Shown here in pieces: positions 8,262-16,728 of a DNA stretch of 37,978 nt. Below the pieces are notes generated by a model that searched no databases, was not told the origin of the DNA, and saw only the letters and a program-made list of their open reading frames with translations. This DNA comes from Paracoccaceae bacterium (GTDB taxonomy: Bacteria > Pseudomonadota > Alphaproteobacteria > Rhodobacterales > Rhodobacteraceae), in assembly GCA_024742695.1 (NCBI GenBank), contig JANSXY010000033.1:1-37978 (forward strand). The letters run 5' to 3'. The translations under genes and the position numbers were made by a program. Within the stretch, counting starts at the first letter, position 1; the number at the start of each line of letters is the position of its first letter.

Positions 8262-9520
8262 CGGTGCGGCTGACCACGCTGGGCAACGGCACCCGCGTCG
8301 TGACCGAAGAGATGCCGGGGCTGGCCTCGGCCGCCGTGGGCCTGTGGGTCTGCGCCGGCGGCCGCCACGAGCAGGCCGAGCAGAACGGGATCGCGCATTT
8401 CCTCGAACACATGGCCTTCAAGGGCACCACGCGCCGGTCGGCCCTGAGGATCGCCGAAGAGATCGAGGACGTCGGCGGCTACATCAACGCCTATACCAGC
8501 CGCGAGATGACCGCCTACTACGCCCGTGTTCTGGGCCCGGACGTGCCGCTGGCGCTCGACGTGGTGGCCGACATCGCGCTCAATCCGCTGTTCGACCCGA
8601 AGGAGATCGAGGTCGAGCGCCACGTGATCTTGCAGGAGATCGGCCAGGCGCTCGACACGCCCGACGACATCATCTTCGACTGGCTGCAGGAAGCCGCCTA
8701 TCCCGACCAGGCCTTCGGCCGCACGATCCTTGGCCCCGAGGAACGGGTGGCCGCCTTCGGCCGGGCCGATTTCGAACGTTTCGTGACCGAGCACTACGCG
8801 CCGGGCCGGATGATCGTGTCGGCCGCCGGCGCGGTCGATCACGAGAAACTGGTGCGGCAGGCCGAAGACATCTTCGGCCATCTCGCCCCGCGGCCCGAAC
8901 GGGTGCCGGAACCCGCCCGCTGGGACGGTCGCGAACGGCGCGAGGACAAGGCGCTGGAACAGGTGCATTTCGCCCTGGCCTTCGAGTCGCCGGCCTATCG
9001 CGATCCCGATGTCTTTACCGCACAGGTCTACGCCACGGCGATGGGCGGCGGCATGTCCTCGCGGCTGTTCCAGAAGATCCGCGAGGAACGGGGCCTGTGC
9101 TACGCGATCCACGCGCAGGCCGGTGCCTATGCCGATACCGGGATGCTGACGATCTACGCCGGCACCTCGGCCGAGGAGATCGGGGCGCTGTGCGACCTGA
9201 CGGTGGCGGAACTGAGGCGCGCCGCCGAGGACATGTCCGAGGCCGAGGTGGCGCGGGCCCGCGCGCAGATGAAGGCGGGGCTGCTGATGGGGCTGGAAAG
9301 CCCCTCGGCGCGGGCCGAACGGATGGCGCGGATGCTGCTGATCCACGGGTTCGTCCCGACGGTCGAAGAGGCCGCGGCCCGGATCGACGCGGTCGGCCGC
9401 GCCGACGTGCTGGCCCATGGCGAACGCCTGGCCGGGCAGGCGCGCGCGGCGCTCGCGCTGTACGGCCCGGTTGCCGGGGCGCCCTCGCTGGACGATCTGC
9501 GCCGCAGGCTCGCCGCCTGA
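8258..9520 (+). CDS. M16 family zinc peptidase (mitochondrial processing peptidase-like)
   Basis: A 420-residue member of the M16B (insulinase/pitrilysin) family, closest in form to the beta subunit of mitochondrial processing peptidase. The inverted zinc motif HxxEH is intact (HFLEH, His47-Glu50-His51), with EIEVERHVILQEI downstream supplying the expected distal Glu ligand. The C-terminal domain contains GGGMSSRLFQKIREERGLCYAI, the typical substrate-clamp segment. No signal peptide is visible, so it is probably cytoplasmic. The start ATG overlaps the thrC stop, and its own stop overlaps the GNAT gene start (TGATG). Substrate unknown. Confidence 0.92.
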   Translation: MTVRLTTLGNGTRVVTEEMPGLASAAVGLWVCAGGRHEQAEQNGIAHFLEHMAFKGTTRRSALRIAEEIEDVGGYINAYTSREMTAYYARVLGPDVPLALDVVADIALNPLFDPKEIEVERHVILQEIGQALDTPDDIIFDWLQEAAYPDQAFGRTILGPEERVAAFGRADFERFVTEHYAPGRMIVSAAGAVDHEKLVRQAEDIFGHLAPRPERVPEPARWDGRERREDKALEQVHFALAFESPAYRDPDVFTAQVYATAMGGGMSSRLFQKIREERGLCYAIHAQAGAYADTGMLTIYAGTSAEEIGALCDLTVAELRRAAEDMSEAEVARARAQMKAGLLMGLESPSARAERMARMLLIHGFVPTVEEAAARIDAVGRADVLAHGERLAGQARAALALYGPVAGAPSLDDLRRRLAA

Positions 9521-10104
9521 TGGTCTTCCGGCGCCGCAAGGTCCGGATCGAGACGGAGCGACTGACGCTGCGGCTGCCCGAGCACGGCGATTTCCGGCCC
9601 TGGGCGGAGCTGCGCGACCGAAGCCGCGATTTTCTGATGCCCTGGGAGCCGACCTGGGCCGCCGACCATCTCAGCCGTCGCGCCTTCACCAACCGGGTCT
9701 ACTGGTCGGCGCGGGCCGAGGGCGCGGGCACGGCGCTGCCGCTGTTCCTGATCCGCCGCGCCGACGCGGCGCTGATCGGCGGCATCACGCTTGACAACAT
9801 CCGCCGCGGCCCGGCGCAGGCGGGCACGCTGGGCTACTGGGTCGGCGCCGACCACGCCCGCAAGGGCTACATGCGCGAGGCGATCGACGCGCTGGTGCAC
9901 TACGCCTTCACCTCGCTCGACCTCAGCCGGGTGGAGGCCGCCTGCCTGCCCGAGAACGCCGCCTCGCGCGGGGTGCTGGAGGCCTGCGGCTTCAAGTACG
10001 AGGGCGTGGCGCAAAGCTACCTGCAGATCGCCGGACGCTGGCGCAATCACGTGCTTTACGCCAACCTTCGGGCCGACCGGCGCGGGCGCACCGGCGCGGG
10101 CTGA
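9520..10104 (+). CDS. GNAT acetyltransferase, RimJ/RimL type
   Basis: A 194-residue GCN5-related N-acetyltransferase of the RimJ/RimL group, which acetylates ribosomal or other protein N-termini and some small amines. Visible elements are ETERLTLRLPEHGDF at the N-terminus, GITLDNIRRGPAQAGTLGYWVGADHARKGYMREA forming the acetyl-CoA binding region, and ENAASRGVLEACGFKYEGV near the C-terminus, a sequence typical of RimJ. The start overlaps the peptidase stop by one base. The thrC-peptidase-GNAT arrangement suggests one transcript. The actual acetylated substrate cannot be told from sequence. Confidence 0.88.
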   Translation: MVFRRRKVRIETERLTLRLPEHGDFRPWAELRDRSRDFLMPWEPTWAADHLSRRAFTNRVYWSARAEGAGTALPLFLIRRADAALIGGITLDNIRRGPAQAGTLGYWVGADHARKGYMREAIDALVHYAFTSLDLSRVEAACLPENAASRGVLEACGFKYEGVAQSYLQIAGRWRNHVLYANLRADRRGRTGAG

Positions 10105-10165
10105 CGCAACCGTCAGGTGACAGCCGCGGCACCGGCCCTATCCTGTGCGGCAGGAGGTGCCGCCG

Positions 10166-10981
10166 ATGCGATTCGTCCACGCCCTTGCCGCGCTCGCCCT
10201 GCTGGCCGTCCCCGCCGCCGCGCAGGACAGGATCCCGAGCCATTGCATCGCGCTGGCGCAGTCCGTGCCCGGCGCGGCCTACATCCACAAGGCGGCCTGG
10301 GGCGATCCGCTGCCGCGCGACTGGGTGCGGCTGAACTACGTCGGCCACGCCACCTTCGCCATCGAGACGCCCGGCGGGCTGCTGGCCGCGACCGATTTCA
10401 CCGGCCAGCTGGGCAACCCCGATATCGTGCCCGACGTGGTGACGATGAACCACGCCCATGCCACGCACTGGACGCCGACCCCCGATCCGCGGATCCCGCA
10501 TGTCCTTCGTGGCTGGGGCGAAGGCTTCGGCGAACCGGCCGATCACCATCTTGACCTGGGCGAGATGCTGGTCCGCAACGTGCCGACCGATATCCGGTCG
10601 TTCGGCGGGGTGGAGGAGAACGGCAATTCCGTCTTCGTCTTCGAGGTCGCGGGGCTGTGCATCGGCCATCTTGGCCACCTGCACCACGAACCGACGCCGG
10701 CGCAATACGCGCTGATCGGCCGGCTCGACGTGGTGATGGCCCCGGTCGACGGCGGCATGACGCTGGACCTTCCGACGATGATCCGGGTGCTGAAGCGCTT
10801 TCGCTCGCGCGTGGTGATCCCGATGCACTGGTTCGGCGACGGCACGCTCCAGGCCTTCGTCGGCGGCATGGAAGACGAATTCGACGTGGTCTGGACCGGC
10901 GAGAACTCCATCGACCTGTCGCTGGAAACCCTGCCCTCGCGGCCCACGGTGATGGTGCTGCGCCCGCGGCCGCTGCGCTGA
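10166..10981 (+). CDS. Exported metallo-beta-lactamase-fold protein with altered metal motif
   Basis: A 271-residue protein with a signal peptide (about residues 1-20, ending AAAQ) and a metallo-beta-lactamase-like fold of the UlaG/L-ascorbate-lactonase type: LNYVGHATFAIETPGG near the N-terminus, IGHLGHLHHEP in the middle, VVIPMHW towards the C-terminus. The usual HxHxDH zinc motif reads HAHATH, with Thr where the metal-ligand Asp is expected. AGGAGG at 10152-10157 precedes the ATG at 10166 and fixes the start. It may be a periplasmic hydrolase with a modified metal site, or a non-catalytic relative. A hairpin at 11015-11040 follows it. Confidence 0.8.
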   Translation: MRFVHALAALALLAVPAAAQDRIPSHCIALAQSVPGAAYIHKAAWGDPLPRDWVRLNYVGHATFAIETPGGLLAATDFTGQLGNPDIVPDVVTMNHAHATHWTPTPDPRIPHVLRGWGEGFGEPADHHLDLGEMLVRNVPTDIRSFGGVEENGNSVFVFEVAGLCIGHLGHLHHEPTPAQYALIGRLDVVMAPVDGGMTLDLPTMIRVLKRFRSRVVIPMHWFGDGTLQAFVGGMEDEFDVVWTGENSIDLSLETLPSRPTVMVLRPRPLR

Positions 10982-11014
10982 GCGCGCCGGACCGGGCCGA
11001 TGGGGATTGCACGC

Positions 11015-11040
11015 CGGGCCGAAGTCTGGCTTCTGGCCCG
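11015..11040 (+). terminator. Hairpin after the metallo-beta-lactamase-fold gene
   Basis: CGGGCC-GAAG, loop TCTGG, CTTC-T-GGCCCG: 10 paired bases with one bulged T. It starts 33 bases after the stop codon and has no T tract, so termination strength is uncertain. Confidence 0.4.
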
Positions 11041-11070
11041 CACCCCGCCCGCCAGTCCGAAAGCCTGATC

Positions 11071-12492
11071 ATGACGCGCCACCTGACCGCTGCCGACACG
11101 GGCTTTGCCGCCCGGCTGGCCGAAACCCTGCCGCCCGACACGATCCGCCCGGCGCCGCCGGCCTACCGGGAAGAGCCGCGCGGCCGGTTCACCACGCCTG
11201 CCGCGGTTCTCGCGCTGCCGCGCAATCGAGACGAGGTGCAGGCGATCGTGCGGGCCTGCGCCGCCGCGCGGGTGGGCATCGTGCCCTGGGGCGGCGGCAC
11301 CGGGCTGGTGGGCGGGCAGATCCTGCCCGACGGGCCCGCGCCGGTGCTGCTGTCGCTGGAACGGATGGCCTCGGTCCTCGGTCTCTGGCCCGAGGAGAAC
11401 GTGATCGCGGTCGAGGCCGGCGCGATCCTCGCGGACGTGCAGCGGGCCGCGCGCGACGCCGGCCGGCTTTACCCCCTGTCGATCGCCGCGCAAGGCACGG
11501 CGCGGATCGGCGGCACGCTGGCGACCAATGCCGGCGGCGTCGGGGTGCTGCGCTACGGCAACGCGCGCGACCTGTGCCTGGGGATCGAGGCGGTGCTGGC
11601 CGACGGCTCCGTGATCGGCGGACTGAAGCGGCTCCGGAAGGACAATACCGGCTATGACATCCGCAACCTGCTGATCGGGTCCGAGGGGACGCTGGGGATC
11701 ATCACCGCCGCGGCGCTCAGGCTTTACCCGATCCCGGCGGGCGAGGGGACGGCGATGATGGTGGTGCCCGGCCCGCGCGCCGCGCTGGATCTGCTGGCGC
11801 TGGCGCAGGACCGGATGGCGGGCTGCGTGTCGGCCTTCGAACTGATTTCCGGCCAGGGCCTGCGGTTCCTTGACGAAACGATGCCCGAGGTGCGCCAGCC
11901 CTTCGCCGGCCGGCCCGACTGGTCGGTTCTGATCGAGGTTGGCCTGCCGCAGGGGCTCGACCCGGCGCTGGCACTCGAAGGGCTGTTCGAGGAAGCGGCC
12001 GATCGCGGGCTGGTCGAGGACGGCGTGATCGCGCAATCCGGCGCGCAGCGCGCCGGGTTCTGGACACTGCGCGAGTCCCTGCCCGAGGCGAACCGCCGGA
12101 TCGGCGCGGTCTCGTCGCACGACACCTCGGTGCCGCTGTCGGAGATCCCCGCCTTCATCGACCGCGCGACCCGGGCGCTGGCCCGGATCGACGGGTTCCG
12201 GATCAACTGTTTCGGCCATGTCGGCGACGGCAACCTGCATTTCAACGTCTTCCCCCTGCCGGGCCGGACCCGCGCCGATCACGAGGCGCAGCGCGACGCG
12301 GTCAAGGCCTGCGTGCACGAGGTGGCCGATGCGCTGGGCGGATCGGTCAGCGCCGAACACGGGATCGGGCGGCTGAAGGTCGGCGATCTGGAACGGTTCG
12401 GCGACCCCGGCAGGCTTGCGGCGATGCGCACCCTCAAGGCGGCGCTCGACCCGGCGGGTATTCTCAACCCCGGCGCGGTGCTGCGCGGCTGA
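11071..12492 (+). CDS. FAD-linked oxidase, GlcD / D-2-hydroxyacid dehydrogenase type
   Basis: A 473-residue flavoprotein of the FAD-binding PCMH family with the FAD-oxidase C-terminal domain, the group holding glycolate oxidase GlcD, D-lactate dehydrogenase and D-2-hydroxyglutarate dehydrogenase. The FAD site shows PWGGGTGLVGGQ (residues about 71-82) and IGGTLATNAGGVGVLRYGNARDL. The C-terminal metal/substrate motif FGHVGDGNLHFNV and the closing SAEHGIGRLK are intact. No membrane segment or GlcE/GlcF partners are seen, which favours a stand-alone D-2-hydroxyacid dehydrogenase. The ATG at 11071 has a weak Shine-Dalgarno (GAAAG), so the start is less certain than the family. Confidence 0.88.
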   Translation: MTRHLTAADTGFAARLAETLPPDTIRPAPPAYREEPRGRFTTPAAVLALPRNRDEVQAIVRACAAARVGIVPWGGGTGLVGGQILPDGPAPVLLSLERMASVLGLWPEENVIAVEAGAILADVQRAARDAGRLYPLSIAAQGTARIGGTLATNAGGVGVLRYGNARDLCLGIEAVLADGSVIGGLKRLRKDNTGYDIRNLLIGSEGTLGIITAAALRLYPIPAGEGTAMMVVPGPRAALDLLALAQDRMAGCVSAFELISGQGLRFLDETMPEVRQPFAGRPDWSVLIEVGLPQGLDPALALEGLFEEAADRGLVEDGVIAQSGAQRAGFWTLRESLPEANRRIGAVSSHDTSVPLSEIPAFIDRATRALARIDGFRINCFGHVGDGNLHFNVFPLPGRTRADHEAQRDAVKACVHEVADALGGSVSAEHGIGRLKVGDLERFGDPGRLAAMRTLKAALDPAGILNPGAVLRG

Positions 12493-12511
12493 CGCCGCCC
12501 CGCGCGATGCG

Positions 12512-12544
12512 AAACGCCCCGCCCGGGGGGAGGGCGAGGCGTTT
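12512..12544. terminator. Bidirectional terminator between the flavoprotein gene and apt
   Basis: AAACGCCCCGCCC (12512-12524), loop of 7 bases, GGGCGAGGCGTTT (12532-12544): 12 of 13 positions pair, with A tract on one side and T tract on the other. It serves the plus-strand gene ending at 12492 and could also stop transcripts of the convergent apt gene. Confidence 0.75.
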
Positions 12545-12545
12545 G

Positions 12546-12560
12546 CTGTGAGGATCACAG
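12546..12560. other. Small palindrome CTGTGA-N3-TCACAG
   Basis: A perfect 6+6 inverted repeat with a 3-base spacer lying just past the terminator, between two convergent gene ends. The half-sites resemble CRP half-sites, but the spacer is too short and there is no promoter nearby. The rest of 12561-12640 shows nothing I can assign. Confidence 0.3.
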
Positions 12561-12640
12561 GTGCAAGCAGCATCCGAAAGATCGGACACCCTATACTTGC
12601 GCGATCCAGGTTGACAAAGCGTTATCGGCGCCGGGGCGGG

Positions 12641-13174
12641 CTACAGGCCCTCGAAGGCGCACAAGGCATGCACCTCCATCCCCATCTCCTCCAGCAGCGC
12701 GCGGCCGCCAAGGTCGGGCAGGTCGACGACGAAGGCGCAGGCGATCACCTCCGCCCCCAACCGCTCGCACAGCTTGATCCCCGCCGCGCAGGTGCCGCCG
12801 GTCGCCAGCAGGTCGTCGACGATCAGCACCCGCTCGCCGGCGATCAGCGCGTCGTCGTGGATTTCCATGATCGCCTCGCCGTATTCCAGCTTGTAGTCCT
12901 GCGCCAGCGTCCGGCCCGGCAGCTTGCCCTTCTTGCGGATCGGCACGAAGCCCACCGAAAGCTGGTGCGCGATCGCCCCGCCGAGGATGAAGCCGCGCGC
13001 CTCCAGTCCCACGACCTTGTCGATCCGCTCGCCGGCATAGGGGTGCAGAAGCTGGTCGATTGCCATCCGGAACCCGCGCGGATCGGCGAAGAGCGTGGTG
13101 ACATCGCGAAACAGGATCCCCTCATGCGGGAAATCGGCGATGGTGCGGATGTAGTCCTTCACGGTCTTCGGCAT
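12641..13174 (-). CDS. apt: Adenine phosphoribosyltransferase
   Basis: Purine salvage enzyme forming AMP from adenine and PRPP; cytoplasmic. The 177 residues hold the hallmark N-terminus [24 protein letters not shown], the [14 protein letters not shown] segment, RKKGKLPG, and the PRPP loop [14 protein letters not shown] chose the internal ATG at 13174-13172 (MPKTVKDY) because it gives the standard family N-terminus; an upstream in-frame extension of 13 residues has no family support. It converges with the flavoprotein gene across the bidirectional terminator at 12512-12544. Confidence 0.96.
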   Translation of the reverse strand: MPKTVKDYIRTIADFPHEGILFRDVTTLFADPRGFRMAIDQLLHPYAGERIDKVVGLEARGFILGGAIAHQLSVGFVPIRKKGKLPGRTLAQDYKLEYGEAIMEIHDDALIAGERVLIVDDLLATGGTCAAGIKLCERLGAEVIACAFVVDLPDLGGRALLEEMGMEVHALCAFEGL

Positions 13175-13234
13175 GGCGCCCCCGGGCTCGCTGTCGCGGG
13201 GTATCCTAGGCAACGGCGGGGCGGGGGGGAAGCC

Positions 13235-14791
13235 TCACCCGCGGTCGCGTCTCACGATGCCAGTGGCCGCCGCCACGCCGAGACCCGAGATCAGCCAGCC
13301 CGCCAGCTTGAACGCCCAGCCCAGCGCCCAGACCGCCGTTCCGAACCCCTGGACGGTGGAGGGCCCCCAGGAGTCCTCCTGTGCCATGTCGAGGATCGGA
13401 AGGGTGAGGTCGAGCGAATAGGCGAAGGCGTTGAAGGTCTCGTAATGCGCGGCCGAGGTCAGGGTCTCGGCACCGCCCGGCGCCTTGGACGGCGGCAACG
13501 GCTCGCCCGCCCAGACCAGCGCGGGTCGATCCGGGTCGATCCGCATCGCCTCGGTCCAGTCCGCCGACGTCAGGATGATCGGCGAATCCGGCACCATCAC
13601 ACCGGCCCGGTAGGCGACGAAGTTGACCACGGTCGCGACGGTGAGCAGGCCGAGATAGCACCATAGCGCCCGATGCGGCAGGTAGCCGTAGCCGGTGACC
13701 GAGCGGAACAGCCAGTTCCAGGCCTGTGCCCCGCGCCAGGCGATCCATTGCGCGCCGATATCGCCGCCGGCGCCCGCCTTCCCCCGCCGCAGCGCCCAGA
13801 CGCGGCGCTGGTCGGCCCGCCGCTGGTGCATGGCGATGCGCCGCTCCATCTCCGCCAGCACCCGCCGCGCGTCCCGGTCGTGGCCCTGCCGGCGCAGGGC
13901 CTGCGCGAACTGCCGGTAGGGTTGCGGGCGAAACCGCCCCCGCCACAGCGTTCCGCGGTACAGCCAGTCCAGCCGCTGCCCGACATCGGTCGGCCCCCAG
14001 ACGTGGTCATATCTGAACCCGTCCAGGCACAGATCCTGCGGATGCCCGCGCAGCCCGCCCGCGGCCCCGGTCTCGCCGGCGCGGCGCCAGCTATCGAAAT
14101 CGTCGTTGAGCGCGCCGACCTGCGCGCCGGCCAGGGTCACGATGCCGCGACGCACCGTCACCCCGCGCCAGAAGAACGTGGTCCCGACCCGCATCGAATC
14201 GGCGACCAGCGCAAGACGGCCCGGCACGTCGAATTCCGCACCGGTGACGTCGAGCTGCCCGCCGATCCTCGCCCCGTTGATGTAGACCGCCCCCCTCGAA
14301 ACGAAGCCCTGGCTCAACAGTACGGACTGGCCGACCGTCATGCCTGTCGCCCGGATTCCCCGGCGCAGGTCGCTGCCGCGCAGGCTGAGGCGATGGAGCT
14401 TCGCGTCGATCAGGTCGGGCTGGTCGGGAAAGGTGCAGTTGAGGAAGACGGTCACCCCGCGGGCGGTCGCGAAACTGAGATCGAGCCTGCCGTCGATCCA
14501 CGCGCCCTGAACGTCAACGCCGGTGCCCGCGATCCCGCAATCCGGCGAACCGCCGATGATCAGCAGGCGCAGAAGCTCCGCGCGGATCCGGTTGCCGGCG
14601 TAGGGGGCCATCGGGCGCTCGCCCAGCCCGAGCACGCAACCCCGTCCGTCCCGGCAGGCCGCGATCAGCTGCCGCTCGGCCGCCGTGGGCCGGAAGTTTC
14701 CCCGCGGCGAGAGGAACTCGTCAGCCGTTCTGAAACCCGCCACCGCGCACACCCCGGACACACGCGGAAAGTGTGCCAGCCGGGCCGCCAC
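13235..14791 (-). CDS. Unknown membrane protein with beta-helix-like N-terminal half
   Basis: A 518-residue protein I do not recognise as a named family. Residues about 85-225 look like a repetitive beta-solenoid: successive segments such as GVDVQGAWIDGRLDLSFA, LHRLSLRGSDLRRG, GAVYINGARIGGQLDVTGAEF and RGIVTLAGAQVGAL follow a loose period of about 20 residues, with small hydrophobic residues at regular positions. A basic, Arg-rich middle follows (about 285-345). The C-terminal part has hydrophobic segments near 375-395 and 483-510 that are likely membrane helices, with a loop of about 85 residues between them. The annotated start is GTG at 14791; several in-frame GTG codons follow and no clear Shine-Dalgarno supports any one, so the first 20-30 residues are uncertain. 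It lies next to a flavin reductase gene on the same strand. Confidence 0.7.
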   Translation of the reverse strand: MAARLAHFPRVSGVCAVAGFRTADEFLSPRGNFRPTAAERQLIAACRDGRGCVLGLGERPMAPYAGNRIRAELLRLLIIGGSPDCGIAGTGVDVQGAWIDGRLDLSFATARGVTVFLNCTFPDQPDLIDAKLHRLSLRGSDLRRGIRATGMTVGQSVLLSQGFVSRGAVYINGARIGGQLDVTGAEFDVPGRLALVADSMRVGTTFFWRGVTVRRGIVTLAGAQVGALNDDFDSWRRAGETGAAGGLRGHPQDLCLDGFRYDHVWGPTDVGQRLDWLYRGTLWRGRFRPQPYRQFAQALRRQGHDRDARRVLAEMERRIAMHQRRADQRRVWALRRGKAGAGGDIGAQWIAWRGAQAWNWLFRSVTGYGYLPHRALWCYLGLLTVATVVNFVAYRAGVMVPDSPIILTSADWTEAMRIDPDRPALVWAGEPLPPSKAPGGAETLTSAAHYETFNAFAYSLDLTLPILDMAQEDSWGPSTVQGFGTAVWALGWAFKLAGWLISGLGVAAATGIVRRDRG

Positions 14792-14800
14792 GCGGCAAGG

Positions 14801-15382
14801 TCAATCGGCCGGGCGCTTCATCTCGAACACCTCGCGCACCACCGCGTAGTCCCGGTACCCCAGCCGTGCCAGGGGGCGGAACCGCGTCACGTCGAACCGC
14901 CCGTCGACAAGGCAATCGTCGCGGATATGCACGCCCGTCACCTCGCCCAGCACCAGATGATTGTCCGCGCCCCGCAGCGCGATGATCTCCACCACCCGGC
15001 ATTCCAGCGCCGCCGGCGCGTCGGCGACGCGCGGGCAGTCGACCGTCTCGCAGTCGGCCTTCGGTACGCCGGCCAGCGCGAATTCGTCGTCGCCGCGCGC
15101 GTAGGGCCCCGAGGTGAGGTTCATCTTCTCCTTCGCCGCCTCCGCCACGATGTTGACCGCGAAGACCCCGGTCTCGCGGATGTTCGCGAGCGAATCCTTG
15201 GTGGCGGTCGAGGCGAAGACGACCTGCGGCGGCACATAGGCGACCGCGTTGAAGAACGAGTAGGGGGCCAGGTTGTCGCCCTGCGATCCGCGCGAGGAGA
15301 TCCAGCCGATCGGCCGCGGCGAAACGATCGCGTTGAACGGGTTGTGGGGCAGGCCATGGCCCGCCTCGGGGCGGTAGAACAT
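14801..15382 (-). CDS. Flavin reductase-like FMN-binding protein
   Basis: A 193-residue protein of the flavin reductase-like (split-barrel, DIM6/NTAB) family, which binds FMN and reduces it or supplies reduced flavin. Family motifs: PHNPFNAIVSPRPIGWISSRGSQGDNLAPYSFFNAVAYVPPQVVFA, TGVFAVNIV, and NHLVLGEVTGVHI. GAGGAG seven bases upstream of the ATG at 15382 supports the start. Nine bases separate its stop from the following unknown membrane protein gene on the same strand. It diverges from the GNAT gene at 15453. The physiological partner is unknown. Confidence 0.88.
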   Translation of the reverse strand: MFYRPEAGHGLPHNPFNAIVSPRPIGWISSRGSQGDNLAPYSFFNAVAYVPPQVVFASTATKDSLANIRETGVFAVNIVAEAAKEKMNLTSGPYARGDDEFALAGVPKADCETVDCPRVADAPAALECRVVEIIALRGADNHLVLGEVTGVHIRDDCLVDGRFDVTRFRPLARLGYRDYAVVREVFEMKRPAD

Positions 15383-15452
15383 CGCGCGACTCCTCGGTTT
15401 GAACCTGACCTAGCGGCGTGCTACGCGGCGTGCCAGCGAAAACGGGGGACGG

Positions 15453-15938
15453 ATGTACCGGCTGGCGGTGGAAGGGCCCGACGACTGGTGGGAGATCGAG
15501 GCGCTCTACGACCTGTGCTTCGCGCCGGGTCGCACCGCGCTGTCGTCCTACCGCCTGCGCGACGGCGTGGCCCCGGTCGCCGATCTGTGCCTGGCGCTGC
15601 GCGACGACACCGGCACGCTGGCCGCCGCGATCCGCTACTGGCCGGTGCGCGCCGGCGGGCAGCCCGCGCTGCTGCTGGGCCCCGTGGCCGTGCATCCGAC
15701 GCGGCAGGGCGAGGGGCTGGGCGCGCTGCTGATCCACGAAAGCCTGGCCGAGGCGCGGCGGCTGGGCTGGACGCGGGTGATGCTGGTGGGCGACGCGCCC
15801 TACTACGCGCGCTTCGGTTTTTCCCGGCTCGACGGTGTCACCATGCCGCCGCCCACCAACCCGGACCGGGTGCTGGGGCTCGACCTGGTGCCGGGCGCCT
15901 GGGCGGGCGTCGCGGGCCGGGTGGAAAAGGCGGCGTGA
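15453..15938 (+). CDS. GNAT N-acetyltransferase (YhbS-like)
   Basis: A compact 161-residue GCN5-related acetyltransferase. The acetyl-CoA loop appears in LLLGPVAVHPTRQGEGLGALLIHESL (Q/R-x-x-G-x-G/A type), followed by MLVGDAPYYARFGFSRLDGVTMPPPTNPDRVLGLDL, the C-terminal signature of the YhbS group. A GGGGGA sequence lies just upstream of the ATG. Thirty-seven bases separate it from the EcsC-family gene downstream. Substrate unknown. Confidence 0.87.
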   Translation: MYRLAVEGPDDWWEIEALYDLCFAPGRTALSSYRLRDGVAPVADLCLALRDDTGTLAAAIRYWPVRAGGQPALLLGPVAVHPTRQGEGLGALLIHESLAEARRLGWTRVMLVGDAPYYARFGFSRLDGVTMPPPTNPDRVLGLDLVPGAWAGVAGRVEKAA

Positions 15939-15975
15939 ACCCCCATATCCTGTCGATCCGAAGGCGGAGGGCAGG

Positions 15976-16725
15976 ATGACACAGGTTCAGGCAGTGGCGC
16001 TCGATCCCGCGGCGGTGGCCGAACTCGCGCGCCTCGCCACGCGTCATCGCGCCGCGAACGGCCTCGGCATGCACCTGCTGGGACTCGTCGGCGGCTCTGC
16101 CGAGGGGCTGATCCACCGGTTGCCGCCCGCGGTGCGCGGCCGGCTCGAATCCGCCACCCGCGCCGCGCTCGACCAGGCCTTCACCGCCGCGTCGCTCAGC
16201 CGCCGGTCGATCCGGCGCCGTGACGACTGGGTGACGACGGCGCTGGCCACCGCGATGGGCGCCGCCGGCGGCGCCGGCGGGTTGCCCACGGCGCTGGCGG
16301 AACTGCCGGTCACCACCACGGTGCTGCTGCGCGCGATCCAGGGCATCGCCGAGGAGCACGGCTTCGATCCGACCGATCCCGAGGTGCGGCTCGACTGCCT
16401 GAGGGTCTTCGCCGCCGCCGGCCCGCTGGAGGACGACGACGACGCCGACCTCGGCTTCCTCGCCGCCCGGCTCACGATCACCGGCCACAGCGTGCAGGGC
16501 CTGATCGCGCGGGTCGCGCCACGGCTGTCGGTGGTGCTGGGCCAGAAGCTGGCCGCGCAGGCCGCGCCGGTGATCGGCGCGGTGGCGGGCGCGGCGGTGA
16601 ACTGGGTCTTCACCGGCTACTACCAGGAAATGGCGCGGGTGCAGTTCGGCCTCGCCCGGCTGGCGCGCGAAACCGGCCTGCCGCGCGCCGCGCTGGAAGA
16701 GGAGTTGCGCTCGATCCTGCGCTGA
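15976..16725 (+). CDS. EcsC family protein
   Basis: A 249-residue protein resembling the EcsC family (uncharacterised membrane-associated proteins, first seen beside the Bacillus ecs transporter). Typical features are the Ala/Gly-rich amphipathic segment TALATAMGAAGGAGGLPTALAELPVTTTVLLRAIQGIAEEHGFDP, then PEVRLDCLRVFA and a C-terminal LSVVLGQKLAAQAAPVIGAVAGAAVNWVFTGYYQEMARVQFGL. GGAGGGCAGG precedes the ATG at 15976. Its stop is only a few bases from the 3-prime end of the convergent transglycosylase gene (16729). Function unknown; the hydrophobic stretches suggest membrane contact. Confidence 0.82.
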   Translation: MTQVQAVALDPAAVAELARLATRHRAANGLGMHLLGLVGGSAEGLIHRLPPAVRGRLESATRAALDQAFTAASLSRRSIRRRDDWVTTALATAMGAAGGAGGLPTALAELPVTTTVLLRAIQGIAEEHGFDPTDPEVRLDCLRVFAAAGPLEDDDDADLGFLAARLTITGHSVQGLIARVAPRLSVVLGQKLAAQAAPVIGAVAGAAVNWVFTGYYQEMARVQFGLARLARETGLPRAALEEELRSILR

Positions 16726-16728
16726 ACC

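Noticed and set aside
12546-12560. CRP-type operator
   Set aside because: The half-sites have a 3-base spacer instead of 6 and lie between two convergent gene ends, so no promoter is available to control.
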